NCBI GenBank assembly: GCA_015065695.1
Contig: SVPT01000006.1
Coordinates: forward strand, 1 to 43,138
Origin: Oscillospiraceae bacterium
Lineage (GTDB): Bacteria; Bacillota; Clostridia; Oscillospirales; Acutalibacteraceae
DNA: 43,138 bases
Direction: 5' to 3'
Shown: in pieces, positions 24,536-32,023 of the stretch
Layout of the letters: every line of letters begins with the position of its first letter
Position numbering within the stretch: position 1 is the stretch's first letter
Program-made: the position numbers and the translations under genes
The notes under the pieces: generated by a model
Told to the model about the DNA's origin: nothing
Databases searched by the model: none
The model's input: the letters and a program-made list of their open reading frames with translations, nothing else

Positions 24536-25696
24536 GTGGATATTAAGCTGTTTACTGCTATACTGAAAGATAAGCGTTTCCCCGACTACAAAAAGCTCAA
24601 ATATAAGTACGGCGAGAACTTTGATGCCTTTCTGCAAACGCTTGCGGAGCTTTATTACAAGCCTTTGCCTGTCGCTGACTTTGCCGGAGCCCCCATTGTG
24701 TTTCTGGAAAATTACGCCGCAGTCAGTCAGAGGACGGTCAAGTTGCTTCTGCAGGCGCAAACCCACAACTATGGAATAAAGGCTGCGGAGGACGAAATAA
24801 TTGCCACATCAGCTATCGAAAGCATCGACTTCAGCCGTGACAGCGTGCGCAATATTCTCAAGGGAATGGCACCGAAGGACGAGCAGGAAAGCCGAATCCT
24901 CGGGCTGAAAAAAGGTTTGGAGTTTATTGCGGACACTGCCAACCGCATAACCGAAGAGAATCTCCATCACCTGTACATGATGGTTGCCGGCGATTTCCTT
25001 GAGGGCGATGACCGCCTGAAAGACGGCTGCCTCTACCGCCATGATGCGGTGTATGTGGTGGGCGATGAGGTCGAGCATACGGGGTTGGATTACAGAAAAG
25101 TGCCGAAATATATCAAGGCACTGATAGCGTTTGCAAACACCGATGACGATATAAACGACCTTGTCAAAGCGGCAATAGTCCACTTCTGCTTTTCCTATAT
25201 CCACCCCTACTTTGACGGAAACGGCAGAGTGGCACGTTTGCTGCATCTGTGGTTTCTCATTCAGAAAGGCTATCGGTCGGCACTGTTTATTCCCTTTTCA
25301 AGCAGCATCGAAAAAAGCCGTAAGGCATATTACGATGCCTATACCCTGACAGAAGAAAACCGCAGACTGAGCGGAGTAATTGACGTAACTCCCTTTGTTC
25401 TGTACTTTGTAAACAACGTCTACAACAAAATGAGCGACAGCACAGCCTCTGCCGATACCGTTGCTGTTTTTGAAGGGGCACTGAAAGACGGAAAAATCAC
25501 AGAGAAGGAAAAACAGCTCTGGCAGTTTGTTCTCTCCTGCTACGGCACAGAGGAGTTTTCCACCAAGCAGCTTGAGAAGGACTTCGGCAATGCGGCATAT
25601 GCCACCATCAGAAGCTTTGTGCTGAAGTTTGAGGAAATGGGACTGCTGTCCTCCGCAAAATACAGCACAAGGGTCAGGTACAGAGTTGCAGGGTGA
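24536..25696 (+). CDS. Fic-domain protein (class II-like, with N-terminal inhibitory motif)
   Basis: The 386-residue product carries the Fic signature HPYFDGNGRVAR at about 223-234, with the catalytic His and the phosphate-anchoring loop and Arg. Fic enzymes usually transfer AMP to target proteins. Upstream, TSAIES at about 91-96 resembles the class II inhibitory motif (S/T-x-x-x-E-G/N), with Ser in place of Gly; it would keep the enzyme off until released. The last 55 residues (LWQFVLSCYGTEEFSTKQLE to YSTRVRYRV) look like a winged helix-turn-helix. GTG 24536 is chosen with AGAGG 7 bases upstream. It has its own strong promoter, and its codons are a little richer in A/T than neighbours, which may indicate transfer. 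No clear antitoxin gene is next to it. Confidence 0.88.
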   Translation: MDIKLFTAILKDKRFPDYKKLKYKYGENFDAFLQTLAELYYKPLPVADFAGAPIVFLENYAAVSQRTVKLLLQAQTHNYGIKAAEDEIIATSAIESIDFSRDSVRNILKGMAPKDEQESRILGLKKGLEFIADTANRITEENLHHLYMMVAGDFLEGDDRLKDGCLYRHDAVYVVGDEVEHTGLDYRKVPKYIKALIAFANTDDDINDLVKAAIVHFCFSYIHPYFDGNGRVARLLHLWFLIQKGYRSALFIPFSSSIEKSRKAYYDAYTLTEENRRLSGVIDVTPFVLYFVNNVYNKMSDSTASADTVAVFEGALKDGKITEKEKQLWQFVLSCYGTEEFSTKQLEKDFGNAAYATIRSFVLKFEEMGLLSSAKYSTRVRYRVAG

Positions 25697-25705
25697 ATAC
25701 CCCTC

Positions 25706-25743
25706 AAAAAACCAACACGCCCGCACCATTTCGGTGCGGGCGT
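25706..25743 (-). terminator. Terminator of the NYN-domain gene
   Basis: ACGCCCGCACC (25717-25727) pairs with GGTGCGGGCGT (25733-25743). On the minus strand it is followed by GTTGG and then six T (25711-25706). It lies between convergent stops and may also limit the Fic transcript. Confidence 0.7.
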
Positions 25744-25761
25744 TATGTCGTATGAACATAT

Positions 25762-26577
25762 TCAGTTCTCAATATTTCTCACATAGACCAGCTTGTTTCC
25801 GTCCTTGCTGGAAACGGCAGAAATCTCAAAGCAGTTGCAGGACTTCATCAGCTTGGTCAGCTTCAGGAAGCCGTAGTTGCGCACGTCGAAATCAGGGAAA
25901 CGCTTGAGCAGAATGTTGCCGATGTGGCTGAGGGGTGCCCAGCCGTCGTCGTCGGAAATCTCATCAACGATGGCGATAATCGCCTTGCGTATGGTGCGCA
26001 TGGAGGTCTGGGGCTGGTCAACGGTGTTTCCGTGCTGGGCGGAGTTGTCACCGTTGGAAGAAGCGTGGGAATTTTGCTGCTGCGTGCTGCTGTGGGAGTT
26101 GTGGCGGATACTGGCCTCTGCCGCAGCCGCAGCCGCCGCGCTCTGTGCCAGCACCTCAAGGTACTTGAACTTGTCGCAGGCGGCAATAAAGGGCTTGGGG
26201 GTTTTCTTTTCGCCCATGCCGATGACATACACACCCGCCTCGCGCAGACGGGCTGCCAGTCGGGTAAAGTCGCTGTCGCTGGAAACAATGCAGAAGCCGT
26301 CGACCTTTTCCGCATAGAGAATATCCATGGCATCAATTATCATGGCAGAGTCGGTGGCGTTCTTGCCGGTGGTGTAGCTGTACTGCTGTATGGGCGTGAT
26401 GGAGTAGTCAAGCAGCACCCTCTTCCATGCGCCAAGGTCGGGGCGGGTCCAGTCGCCGTATATTCTCTTGTAGGTGATAGTACCCTCGTTGGAAAGCTCG
26501 TCCATGATGCTGCTTATGAATTTCGGTGCCACGTTGTCGGCATCAATCAGCACAGCAAATCTCTTATCCATTGACAT
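25762..26577 (-). CDS. NYN-domain (LabA/DUF88) protein with C-terminal LOTUS (OST-HTH) domain
   Basis: The 271-residue product begins with a PIN-like NYN fold: LIDADNVAPKF (Asp12, Asp14), NATDSAMIIDAMD (about 73-86), and VSSDSDFTRLAARLRE (about 98-113) supply the acidic cluster of this putative RNase group. A low-complexity linker (about 145-195: Ala run, then His/Ser/Gln/Asn/Asp) separates it from a LOTUS domain (about 195-268: IRKAIIAIVDEISDDDGWAP, then LLKRFPDFDVRNYGFLKLTK). NYN-LOTUS proteins are thought to act on or bind RNA; activity here is inferred. AGGATAAA precedes ATG 26577; ATG 26571 is a less likely alternative. Convergent with Fic; no obvious partner. Confidence 0.88.
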   Translation of the reverse strand: MSMDKRFAVLIDADNVAPKFISSIMDELSNEGTITYKRIYGDWTRPDLGAWKRVLLDYSITPIQQYSYTTGKNATDSAMIIDAMDILYAEKVDGFCIVSSDSDFTRLAARLREAGVYVIGMGEKKTPKPFIAACDKFKYLEVLAQSAAAAAAAEASIRHNSHSSTQQQNSHASSNGDNSAQHGNTVDQPQTSMRTIRKAIIAIVDEISDDDGWAPLSHIGNILLKRFPDFDVRNYGFLKLTKLMKSCNCFEISAVSSKDGNKLVYVRNIEN

Positions 26578-26666
26578 TTTATCCTGTTTCCTTTATCATT
26601 TATTCATATAAAGCGCAGATATTACGCATTGTATAACACAAATCTCGTTTCGGGGGCTGAATCACA

Positions 26667-27155
26667 GTGTATGTTGAACATTGCTTTTCGCCTGTGTTTG
26701 ATAACCACAGCAGGCTGCTTATACTTGGCACAATGCCCTCTCCCGCGTCACGCGAGCAGGGCTTTTACTATTCCCACCCGCGCAACCGTTTCTGGGCGGT
26801 GATGACGGCGGTGACAGGCGCGGAAACCTGCCCGCAAACACCGGAGGAAAAGCGTGCCTTTGCTCTGGCGCACCGCTTCGCGCTGTGGGACGTGCTGCGC
26901 GGCTGTGAGATAGAGGGCGCATCAGATGCAAGCATACGTCAGCCCGTACCCAACAACCTTGACACCGTGCTGTCTGTCGCCCCAATCGAGGCGATATGCA
27001 CCACAGGAGGCACAGCACTGCGGCTGTATCGTCAGTTCAACAGAGAGCGCAGCGTGCCGGTCATCGCTCTGCCTTCCACCAGCCCTGCCAATGCTCGTAT
27101 GCCGCTGGAGGAGCTGATTGAGCATTATGAGTGTCTGAGGGAATATCTCCGATAA
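26667..27155 (+). CDS. DNA-deoxyinosine (hypoxanthine)-type DNA glycosylase, uracil-DNA glycosylase superfamily
   Basis: The 162-residue product matches the small UDG-superfamily group often called hypoxanthine-DNA glycosylase. LLILGTMPSPASREQGFYYS is motif I (GTMPS in place of GxxPG), followed by HPRNRFWAVM; GCEIEGASDASIRQPVPNNL and TGGTALRLYRQF then LPSTSPANARM close the active site. It removes deaminated or otherwise damaged bases from DNA. The start is GTG 26667 with a G-rich but poor ribosome site; a nearby ATG is out of frame. A strong terminator follows. Not part of an obvious operon; its promoter was not resolved. Confidence 0.88.
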   Translation: MYVEHCFSPVFDNHSRLLILGTMPSPASREQGFYYSHPRNRFWAVMTAVTGAETCPQTPEEKRAFALAHRFALWDVLRGCEIEGASDASIRQPVPNNLDTVLSVAPIEAICTTGGTALRLYRQFNRERSVPVIALPSTSPANARMPLEELIEHYECLREYLR

Positions 27156-27173
27156 ATTATCCCGAGTATTATT

Positions 27174-27213
27174 GCAAGCAGAAGCCGCGATTGGCTTCTG
27201 CTTGCTTTTGTTT
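27174..27213 (+). terminator. Terminator of the DNA glycosylase gene
   Basis: GCAAGCAGAAGCC (27174-27186) pairs perfectly with GGCTTCTGCTTGC (27193-27205), 13 bp with a 6-base loop, followed by TTTTGTTT. Confidence 0.9.
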
Positions 27214-27250
27214 ATCGGTGATTGTCTTGCAAAAGCCTGCGCTTAAAGTG

Positions 27251-28621
27251 TCAGGCAAGAATGGCGCGTATTCTGGCAACCTCGGCGACGGTGTTTTCGG
27301 GGGCAGGACCGCCTGCGCTCTTTCTCATGGCAACGCATCTGTCCAGAGCGATGGCATCGTATACGCCCTCGTCAAAGTCCTCGCATATGGCGCGGTATTC
27401 CTCAATGGGCAGGGCTTCCAGCGTGGTGCCCAGCTCGATGCACCGTGCAACCAGCTCACCGGTAGCCTTGTAGGCATCACGGAAGGGGATACCCTTGGAG
27501 GTCAGCCAGTCGGCGCAGTCGGTGGCGTTGATGAAGCCGCCTGCCGCAGCCTTTCTCATGTTGTCAGGCAGTGCGGTCATGGTGTCAATCATTGGGGTGA
27601 AGGCATCAAGGCACATGGTAACGGTGTCCACCGCGTCAAAGATGGCCTCCTTGTCCTCCTGCATATCCTTATTGTATGCCAGCGGCAGACCCTTCAGTAC
27701 GGTCAGCAGGGTCATGGTGTCGCCAAAGACACGACCCGCCTTGCCCCTTGTCAGCTCGGCAATGTCGGGATTCTTCTTCTGCGGCATGATGGAAGAGCCG
27801 GTGGAGAAGGCATCGGACAGCTCGACAAACTTGAATTCCCATGAACACCACAGGATAATCTCCTCGGAGAAGCGGGAGAGATGGGTCATCAGTATGGACA
27901 GTGCCGCCGCCAGTTCAATGCAGAAATCCCTGTCGGAAACGCCGTCCAGAGAGTTGTGGCAGATGTCGTCAAAGCCCAGAGCCTTTGCCTCTGCGGCGCG
28001 GTCGGTGGGGTAGGTGGTGCCCGCCAGCGCACAGCAGCCGATGGGGGAGCGGTTCATTCTCTTGCGGGCGTCCAGCAGACGCTCACGGTCACGCTCCAGC
28101 ATATTGGCATATGCCATAAGGTGGTGACCAAAGGTTATGGGCTGTGCCCTTTGCATATGGGTGTAGCCGGGCATGACCGTTGCGGCGTGCTGCTCGGCCT
28201 TGTCGCACAGCACCTTCATCAGTCCCTCAACCCGGGTGACTATGCCGTCCACCGCGTTTCTCAGCCACAGGCGAATATCCAGCGCAACCTGGTCATTGCG
28301 GCTGCGTGCGGTGTGCAGCCGCTTGCCTGCCGCACCGATGCGGTCGGTCAGCTCAGCCTCAATAAAGGTGTGAATGTCCTCGGCACTCATGTCGATTTCC
28401 AGTGCGCCGCTTTCGATTTCGCTAAGAATACCGTCCAGTCCATTTATGATGGCATCTCTGTCCTCTTCGGAGATGATGCCCTGTGCAGCCAGCATTGCGG
28501 CGTGAGCCATGCTGCCGCGAATGTCCTCGCGGTACATTCTGCTGTCAAAGGAGATGGAAGAGTTGTATGCGTCAGCAGCCTCGTCAAGCTGCTTTTTGAA
28601 TCTGCCTGTCCAAAGTTTCAT
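27251..28621 (-). CDS. argH: Argininosuccinate lyase
   Basis: The 456-residue enzyme makes arginine and fumarate from argininosuccinate, the last step of arginine synthesis. It opens MKLWTGRFKKQLDEAADAYN, and the fumarase-superfamily signature GSSIMPQKKNPD is present near the middle, with the catalytic Ser in the flexible loop. Length and ends are normal. GAGG precedes ATG 28621. It begins 11 bases after the stop of the acyltransferase, so the two share a transcript. No argG, argF or other arginine genes are in the window, though argS is about 6.6 kb away, in the opposite direction. Confidence 0.97.
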   Translation of the reverse strand: MKLWTGRFKKQLDEAADAYNSSISFDSRMYREDIRGSMAHAAMLAAQGIISEEDRDAIINGLDGILSEIESGALEIDMSAEDIHTFIEAELTDRIGAAGKRLHTARSRNDQVALDIRLWLRNAVDGIVTRVEGLMKVLCDKAEQHAATVMPGYTHMQRAQPITFGHHLMAYANMLERDRERLLDARKRMNRSPIGCCALAGTTYPTDRAAEAKALGFDDICHNSLDGVSDRDFCIELAAALSILMTHLSRFSEEIILWCSWEFKFVELSDAFSTGSSIMPQKKNPDIAELTRGKAGRVFGDTMTLLTVLKGLPLAYNKDMQEDKEAIFDAVDTVTMCLDAFTPMIDTMTALPDNMRKAAAGGFINATDCADWLTSKGIPFRDAYKATGELVARCIELGTTLEALPIEEYRAICEDFDEGVYDAIALDRCVAMRKSAGGPAPENTVAEVARIRAILA

Positions 28622-28632
28622 TGTCTGTTACC

Positions 28633-29793
28633 TCAAGCTTCCTTTTTCTCAAATATACTGCGCACGCCCTTGGAAACGGCGGCGGAAAGTGCCTTGAAGC
28701 CCTTGTCTATAAAGGGCAGGGAGAAAAGTGCGGTCATCGCAAGGGAAATCAGCAGGCTGACGCCAAGGCAGCCCCATGCGCCCAGCGAGGCGAAAATGCC
28801 GTCCATCAGTCCCAGCTTGCGCATGAGCATATACACGACGTAGGTGTGGCAGACATAGATGCACAGAGTGCCCGCACCCACCTGAGAGAGGAAGGTCTTC
28901 TTGTTGGGGATAAAGCTGATGAAGCCGACGGTGATGAGGAATGCCATTGCGTACATACACAGGCGAACCAGCGCACCCCACAGGGGGCTGGTAAAGCCCA
29001 TTTCAGCGTAGGAATAGCTCATCTGCAGGGACTTCTGCAGCATGGAGGTGATGCCTCCGGTGGTGGTGTTGCTGATAATGCCGGTCAGCAGGGTGGGGTC
29101 AGCTAGCAGTATGGAGCGAATCCAGCAGTAGCCGCCGATGACTGCGGCAATGATGACTGCGCCAAGCCACTTGGGTATGCGGCGAATGGCAGTGACGGTG
29201 TTGCCGCTGAATACCATGCCCAGCCAGAAGAAGGGGAAGAAGGCAACAGCGCGGCCCACCGACATGATAGCACAGTTCATGTTGACTGCGCCAAACGCCA
29301 GACCCGCAAGGGTCAGCACAGGCAGTGCGAATTTCTTCAGCCTGGAAACGTCCTTTGCAAGGAAACGCCAGTAGAAAAGGCACAGCAGATACCAGTAGGC
29401 AAAGGGCGGGGTGTGCCAGCTTCTCAGCAGGGCGGCTCTGCCCGCAGGGAAGGCTATGTACTGAACAACACGGAAAATCAGCGCAAAGAGGAGGAATGTG
29501 GTCAGCGCGCCATACACTGCCTCACGGCGGGAGTTGACGCTCTTCTTTGCAAAGAAGCCGGAAACAAAAACAAACAGCGGCACATGGAAGGTGTAGATGC
29601 ATTCATACAGAAGCTGCAGCCCGGGGTGTGCGCCCTTGCAGGATACCAGCACATGACCGAATACCACAAGGAAAATCAGCATTGCCTTGATGGTGTCGAA
29701 AGCATAATCACGCACCTTTTCCGGCTTTGCGGCGGGTGCGGCGGTCTGCGCGGCGGCGGTCTCTGCCGCGGCGGTTTGGATAGTATTCTCCAT
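28633..29793 (-). CDS. Acyltransferase family 3 (AT3) membrane protein
   Basis: The 386-residue product has an Ala/Thr/Glu-rich N-terminal tail (about 1-25), then about ten membrane helices. The first holds RDYAFDTIKAMLIFLVVFGH, the usual AT3 opening with the catalytic His, followed by YTFHVPLFVFVSGFF with a second conserved His. Such proteins acylate sugars, peptidoglycan or antibiotics at the membrane. The acceptor is unknown. ATG 29793 has AGGAG 8 bases upstream; the frame is open for 55 more codons but lacks such a site. Extended -10 promoter at 29848-29856. It is followed at once by argH. Confidence 0.88.
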   Translation of the reverse strand: MENTIQTAAAETAAAQTAAPAAKPEKVRDYAFDTIKAMLIFLVVFGHVLVSCKGAHPGLQLLYECIYTFHVPLFVFVSGFFAKKSVNSRREAVYGALTTFLLFALIFRVVQYIAFPAGRAALLRSWHTPPFAYWYLLCLFYWRFLAKDVSRLKKFALPVLTLAGLAFGAVNMNCAIMSVGRAVAFFPFFWLGMVFSGNTVTAIRRIPKWLGAVIIAAVIGGYCWIRSILLADPTLLTGIISNTTTGGITSMLQKSLQMSYSYAEMGFTSPLWGALVRLCMYAMAFLITVGFISFIPNKKTFLSQVGAGTLCIYVCHTYVVYMLMRKLGLMDGIFASLGAWGCLGVSLLISLAMTALFSLPFIDKGFKALSAAVSKGVRSIFEKKEA

Positions 29794-29847
29794 TGTCTTT
29801 TCTCCTTGTTCTTTTTCTGGAATGATATACCGAATATATCCCCATAT

Positions 29848-29856
29848 ATTATAGCA
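29848..29856 (-). promoter_or_regulatory. Extended -10 promoter of the acyltransferase-argH transcript
   Basis: TGCTATAAT on the minus strand (TATAAT at 29848-29853 with the TG two bases before it) lies 55 bases ahead of the ATG. The -35 region (TAGCAA at 17 bases) is weak, which is usual for the extended -10 type. Confidence 0.5.
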
Positions 29857-29937
29857 TCGAAAAGTGAGCATTGCTAGTATTTTTGGAAATTTGTACCCTC
29901 CGCGCAGCAGCTTAATAAATACTAAACCGCGGATATA

Positions 29938-29966
29938 TTGAACTGCCTTCGGCATCATGTTATAAT
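29938..29966 (+). promoter_or_regulatory. Promoter of the transglutaminase-like gene and GNAT gene
   Basis: TTGAAC (29938-29943), 17 bases, TATAAT (29961-29966), with a TG just before the -10 box (29958-29959). The ATG at 29997 is 30 bases after it. Confidence 0.7.
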
Positions 29967-29996
29967 TGTCAAAAAAACACCAAGGGAGAATCAGAC

Positions 29997-31367
29997 ATGG
30001 ACAAGAAACTGAAAAATATACTCACCATACTGTGTGTGCTTGCTGCGATAATCGTCCTGCAGAATGCCGCTATGCTGACGCTCATTGCAGTTGACCGCTG
30101 CAGCGGAAGCGGCAGTTCCGCGCCGGTTGCACAGGTGCCATCTATCGACGAATCCAGCCCCATGGATCCCCCTCTTGAGGTAATTCCCGAGGTAGAGGGT
30201 GCTGACCTACACTTTATCATGTCCCCCAGAAACACTACCTCCTATGCGCTGACACTGTCCGACATCATCATCACCGATTACATGAACGGTGAGCCTGTGA
30301 ATAATGGCTTTATTCTGCCGGCGCAGAATGTCATGCCTCCCGAGGCGCTTAACGTCGCATCAGGCAACGATGTGCCTTTTGACGATTGGCACCCGGCAAT
30401 GGATGCCCTTAATGCCTTCAACGGTCGCAGCTATAGGTTTGTGTTTGTTGCCGAGGATGGCAGTCTGTATCATCAGGAGTATATCTTTGATCTGGAAGCG
30501 GTCAGGGAGCAGGTTTATGCCGAGCAGCAGGCAAATTCAGTCAACTATGCCGAGGACAACGGAAAAGATCTGGCTCGCGTTTTCCATGAGGCAGACTTCG
30601 ATGTAGAAGTGCATCCCGGCGTACACTGGATACCCGCACGCTTTCTGGGCGAAAGCCGCTACACCAACGCAGAGGTTTTCTCCATGCTCCAAATGTCCCC
30701 CGAGCAGAAGCAGAAGAGCATCTCCACCCTCTATGAAGCACTGCAGCTCTATCAGGTCGGCGGCTTCTACGCCTCTGATGACAATATTCGTCTGATGGAA
30801 AACGGCATCGACTGGGAGCATCACAAGCCCGGCTATGACGCAGTGCGCACCAACACAGGTTGCTGCGCCACAGATTCCAACTGGCTTCGCTATATCCTTG
30901 ACGGAGATTACAGCGAGGTGGGCTATATCGCAACCTCCCAGCGTGACGGCAGCGGTCATATCTACAACTACATCAAGGACGATGACTGGTACTATTTCAT
31001 CGACCTTACATTCTACCGCACCGACTGGATGGTTTCCGCTCCGGAAAGCAGCGACCGCCGTGACCACGACAGCACCGATGCGGTGCAGGGCAGTATCCAC
31101 CGCACCAGGTCGGTGGAAGCCTTCGTCGACTATGTCCAGAGCACGAACAGCGATGCCCCCGGTCTGATGTTCAAGTACACAGCCGAAAACTGCCTCGCCC
31201 TGACCAGTGTGCCGGAGCAGAATGGCGTTGTTATCATCTACGAGGACAACAAGGACGTAAACCTTGAGGTCATTTTCGATGACCCCAACGACAATCTTAC
31301 CTACACCTTTGCCCCGCAGCCCACCAACCGTCCGGACTACAGTGACATGGATGACTACAGATTCTGA
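29997..31367 (+). CDS. Membrane-anchored secreted protein with a transglutaminase-like C-H-D fold
   Basis: The 456-residue product has a signal anchor (about 9-32) and a Ser/Gly/Pro-rich spacer. Residues 280-340 fit a transglutaminase-like core: TNTGCCATDSNWLRYIL (Cys289/290), GSGHIYNYI (His321) and WYYFIDLTFYR (Asp336), with the C-H-D order and spacing (31 and 15 residues) of that superfamily. Which Cys is the nucleophile is not decided. The region before it (about 70-200) is an alpha/beta domain I do not recognise. These folds work outside the cell as peptidases or cross-linking enzymes. GGGAG precedes ATG 29997. The GNAT gene begins 20 bases after its stop, so they are co-transcribed. Confidence 0.75.
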   Translation: MDKKLKNILTILCVLAAIIVLQNAAMLTLIAVDRCSGSGSSAPVAQVPSIDESSPMDPPLEVIPEVEGADLHFIMSPRNTTSYALTLSDIIITDYMNGEPVNNGFILPAQNVMPPEALNVASGNDVPFDDWHPAMDALNAFNGRSYRFVFVAEDGSLYHQEYIFDLEAVREQVYAEQQANSVNYAEDNGKDLARVFHEADFDVEVHPGVHWIPARFLGESRYTNAEVFSMLQMSPEQKQKSISTLYEALQLYQVGGFYASDDNIRLMENGIDWEHHKPGYDAVRTNTGCCATDSNWLRYILDGDYSEVGYIATSQRDGSGHIYNYIKDDDWYYFIDLTFYRTDWMVSAPESSDRRDHDSTDAVQGSIHRTRSVEAFVDYVQSTNSDAPGLMFKYTAENCLALTSVPEQNGVVIIYEDNKDVNLEVIFDDPNDNLTYTFAPQPTNRPDYSDMDDYRF

Positions 31368-31387
31368 TAACTTGAGGAAACAACAAA

Positions 31388-31930
31388 ATGGAACAGATAG
31401 TATTGCTTGACCCTGCAGCGGAATACGCCGAAGACATATGGGCTTTCCGTCAGGAGATATTCGACTGCGATGCCGAAAGCGAGGATCAGTTTGCAGGCTG
31501 CCTGTCACTCGATGAATGCAAGACAGCGGAAGAGTGGATTGAGATAAGCAGGCTGAGAAAGAGCGCGGAAACCTGCAATCAAACAGGTGTCGGAGTGCCC
31601 GCAAATATGTTTCTGGCGGTACGCATCCGCGACAACCGCATTGTTGGCATAATCGACCTGCGCCACCACATCGACCACCCGATCCTCGGCACATGGGGCG
31701 GGCACTGCGGTTATTCTGTGCGCCCCTCCGAGCGGCGCAAGGGCTACGCAACCGAGATGCTGCGCCTCAACCTGCTCAAGGCAAAGGAGCGGGGCATACC
31801 AAAACTGCTCGTTACCTGCAACGACTGGAATACCCCCAGCGAAAAGGTTATCCTCGCCAACGGCGGTGTCTTTGAAAGCACCATTGATGTCGATGGGCGC
31901 GCCGTAAAGCGTTTCTGGATTGAGGTGTAG
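31388..31930 (+). CDS. GNAT-family N-acetyltransferase
   Basis: The 180-residue product is a Gcn5-related acetyltransferase. VRIRDNRIVGIIDLRH gives the central strands; GHCGYSVRPSERRKGYATEM is motif A with the acetyl-CoA pyrophosphate loop (RRKGYA), and LLVTCNDWNTPSEKVILANG is the C-terminal motif of the RimJ/RimL-like set with the substrate side. Target unknown. GAGG lies 10 bases before ATG 31388. It follows the transglutaminase-like protein by 20 bases and ends before a strong bidirectional terminator. Confidence 0.88.
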   Translation: MEQIVLLDPAAEYAEDIWAFRQEIFDCDAESEDQFAGCLSLDECKTAEEWIEISRLRKSAETCNQTGVGVPANMFLAVRIRDNRIVGIIDLRHHIDHPILGTWGGHCGYSVRPSERRKGYATEMLRLNLLKAKERGIPKLLVTCNDWNTPSEKVILANGGVFESTIDVDGRAVKRFWIEV

Positions 31931-31959
31931 CCACCCCTTGAAAATCATTACCACAAAAC

Positions 31960-32003
31960 AATGCCGTACTGCTCCGAAACATCGGTTCAGTACGGCATTT
32001 TCT
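31960..32003. terminator. Bidirectional terminator between the GNAT gene and thrS
   Basis: AATGCCGTACTG (31960-31971) pairs with CAGTACGGCATT (31988-31999); inside it CCG and CGG add pairs. TTTTCTATT follows on the plus strand, GTTTTGTGG on the minus strand. Confidence 0.75.
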
Positions 32004-32023
32004 ATTGGAATTAATCGCTGATA

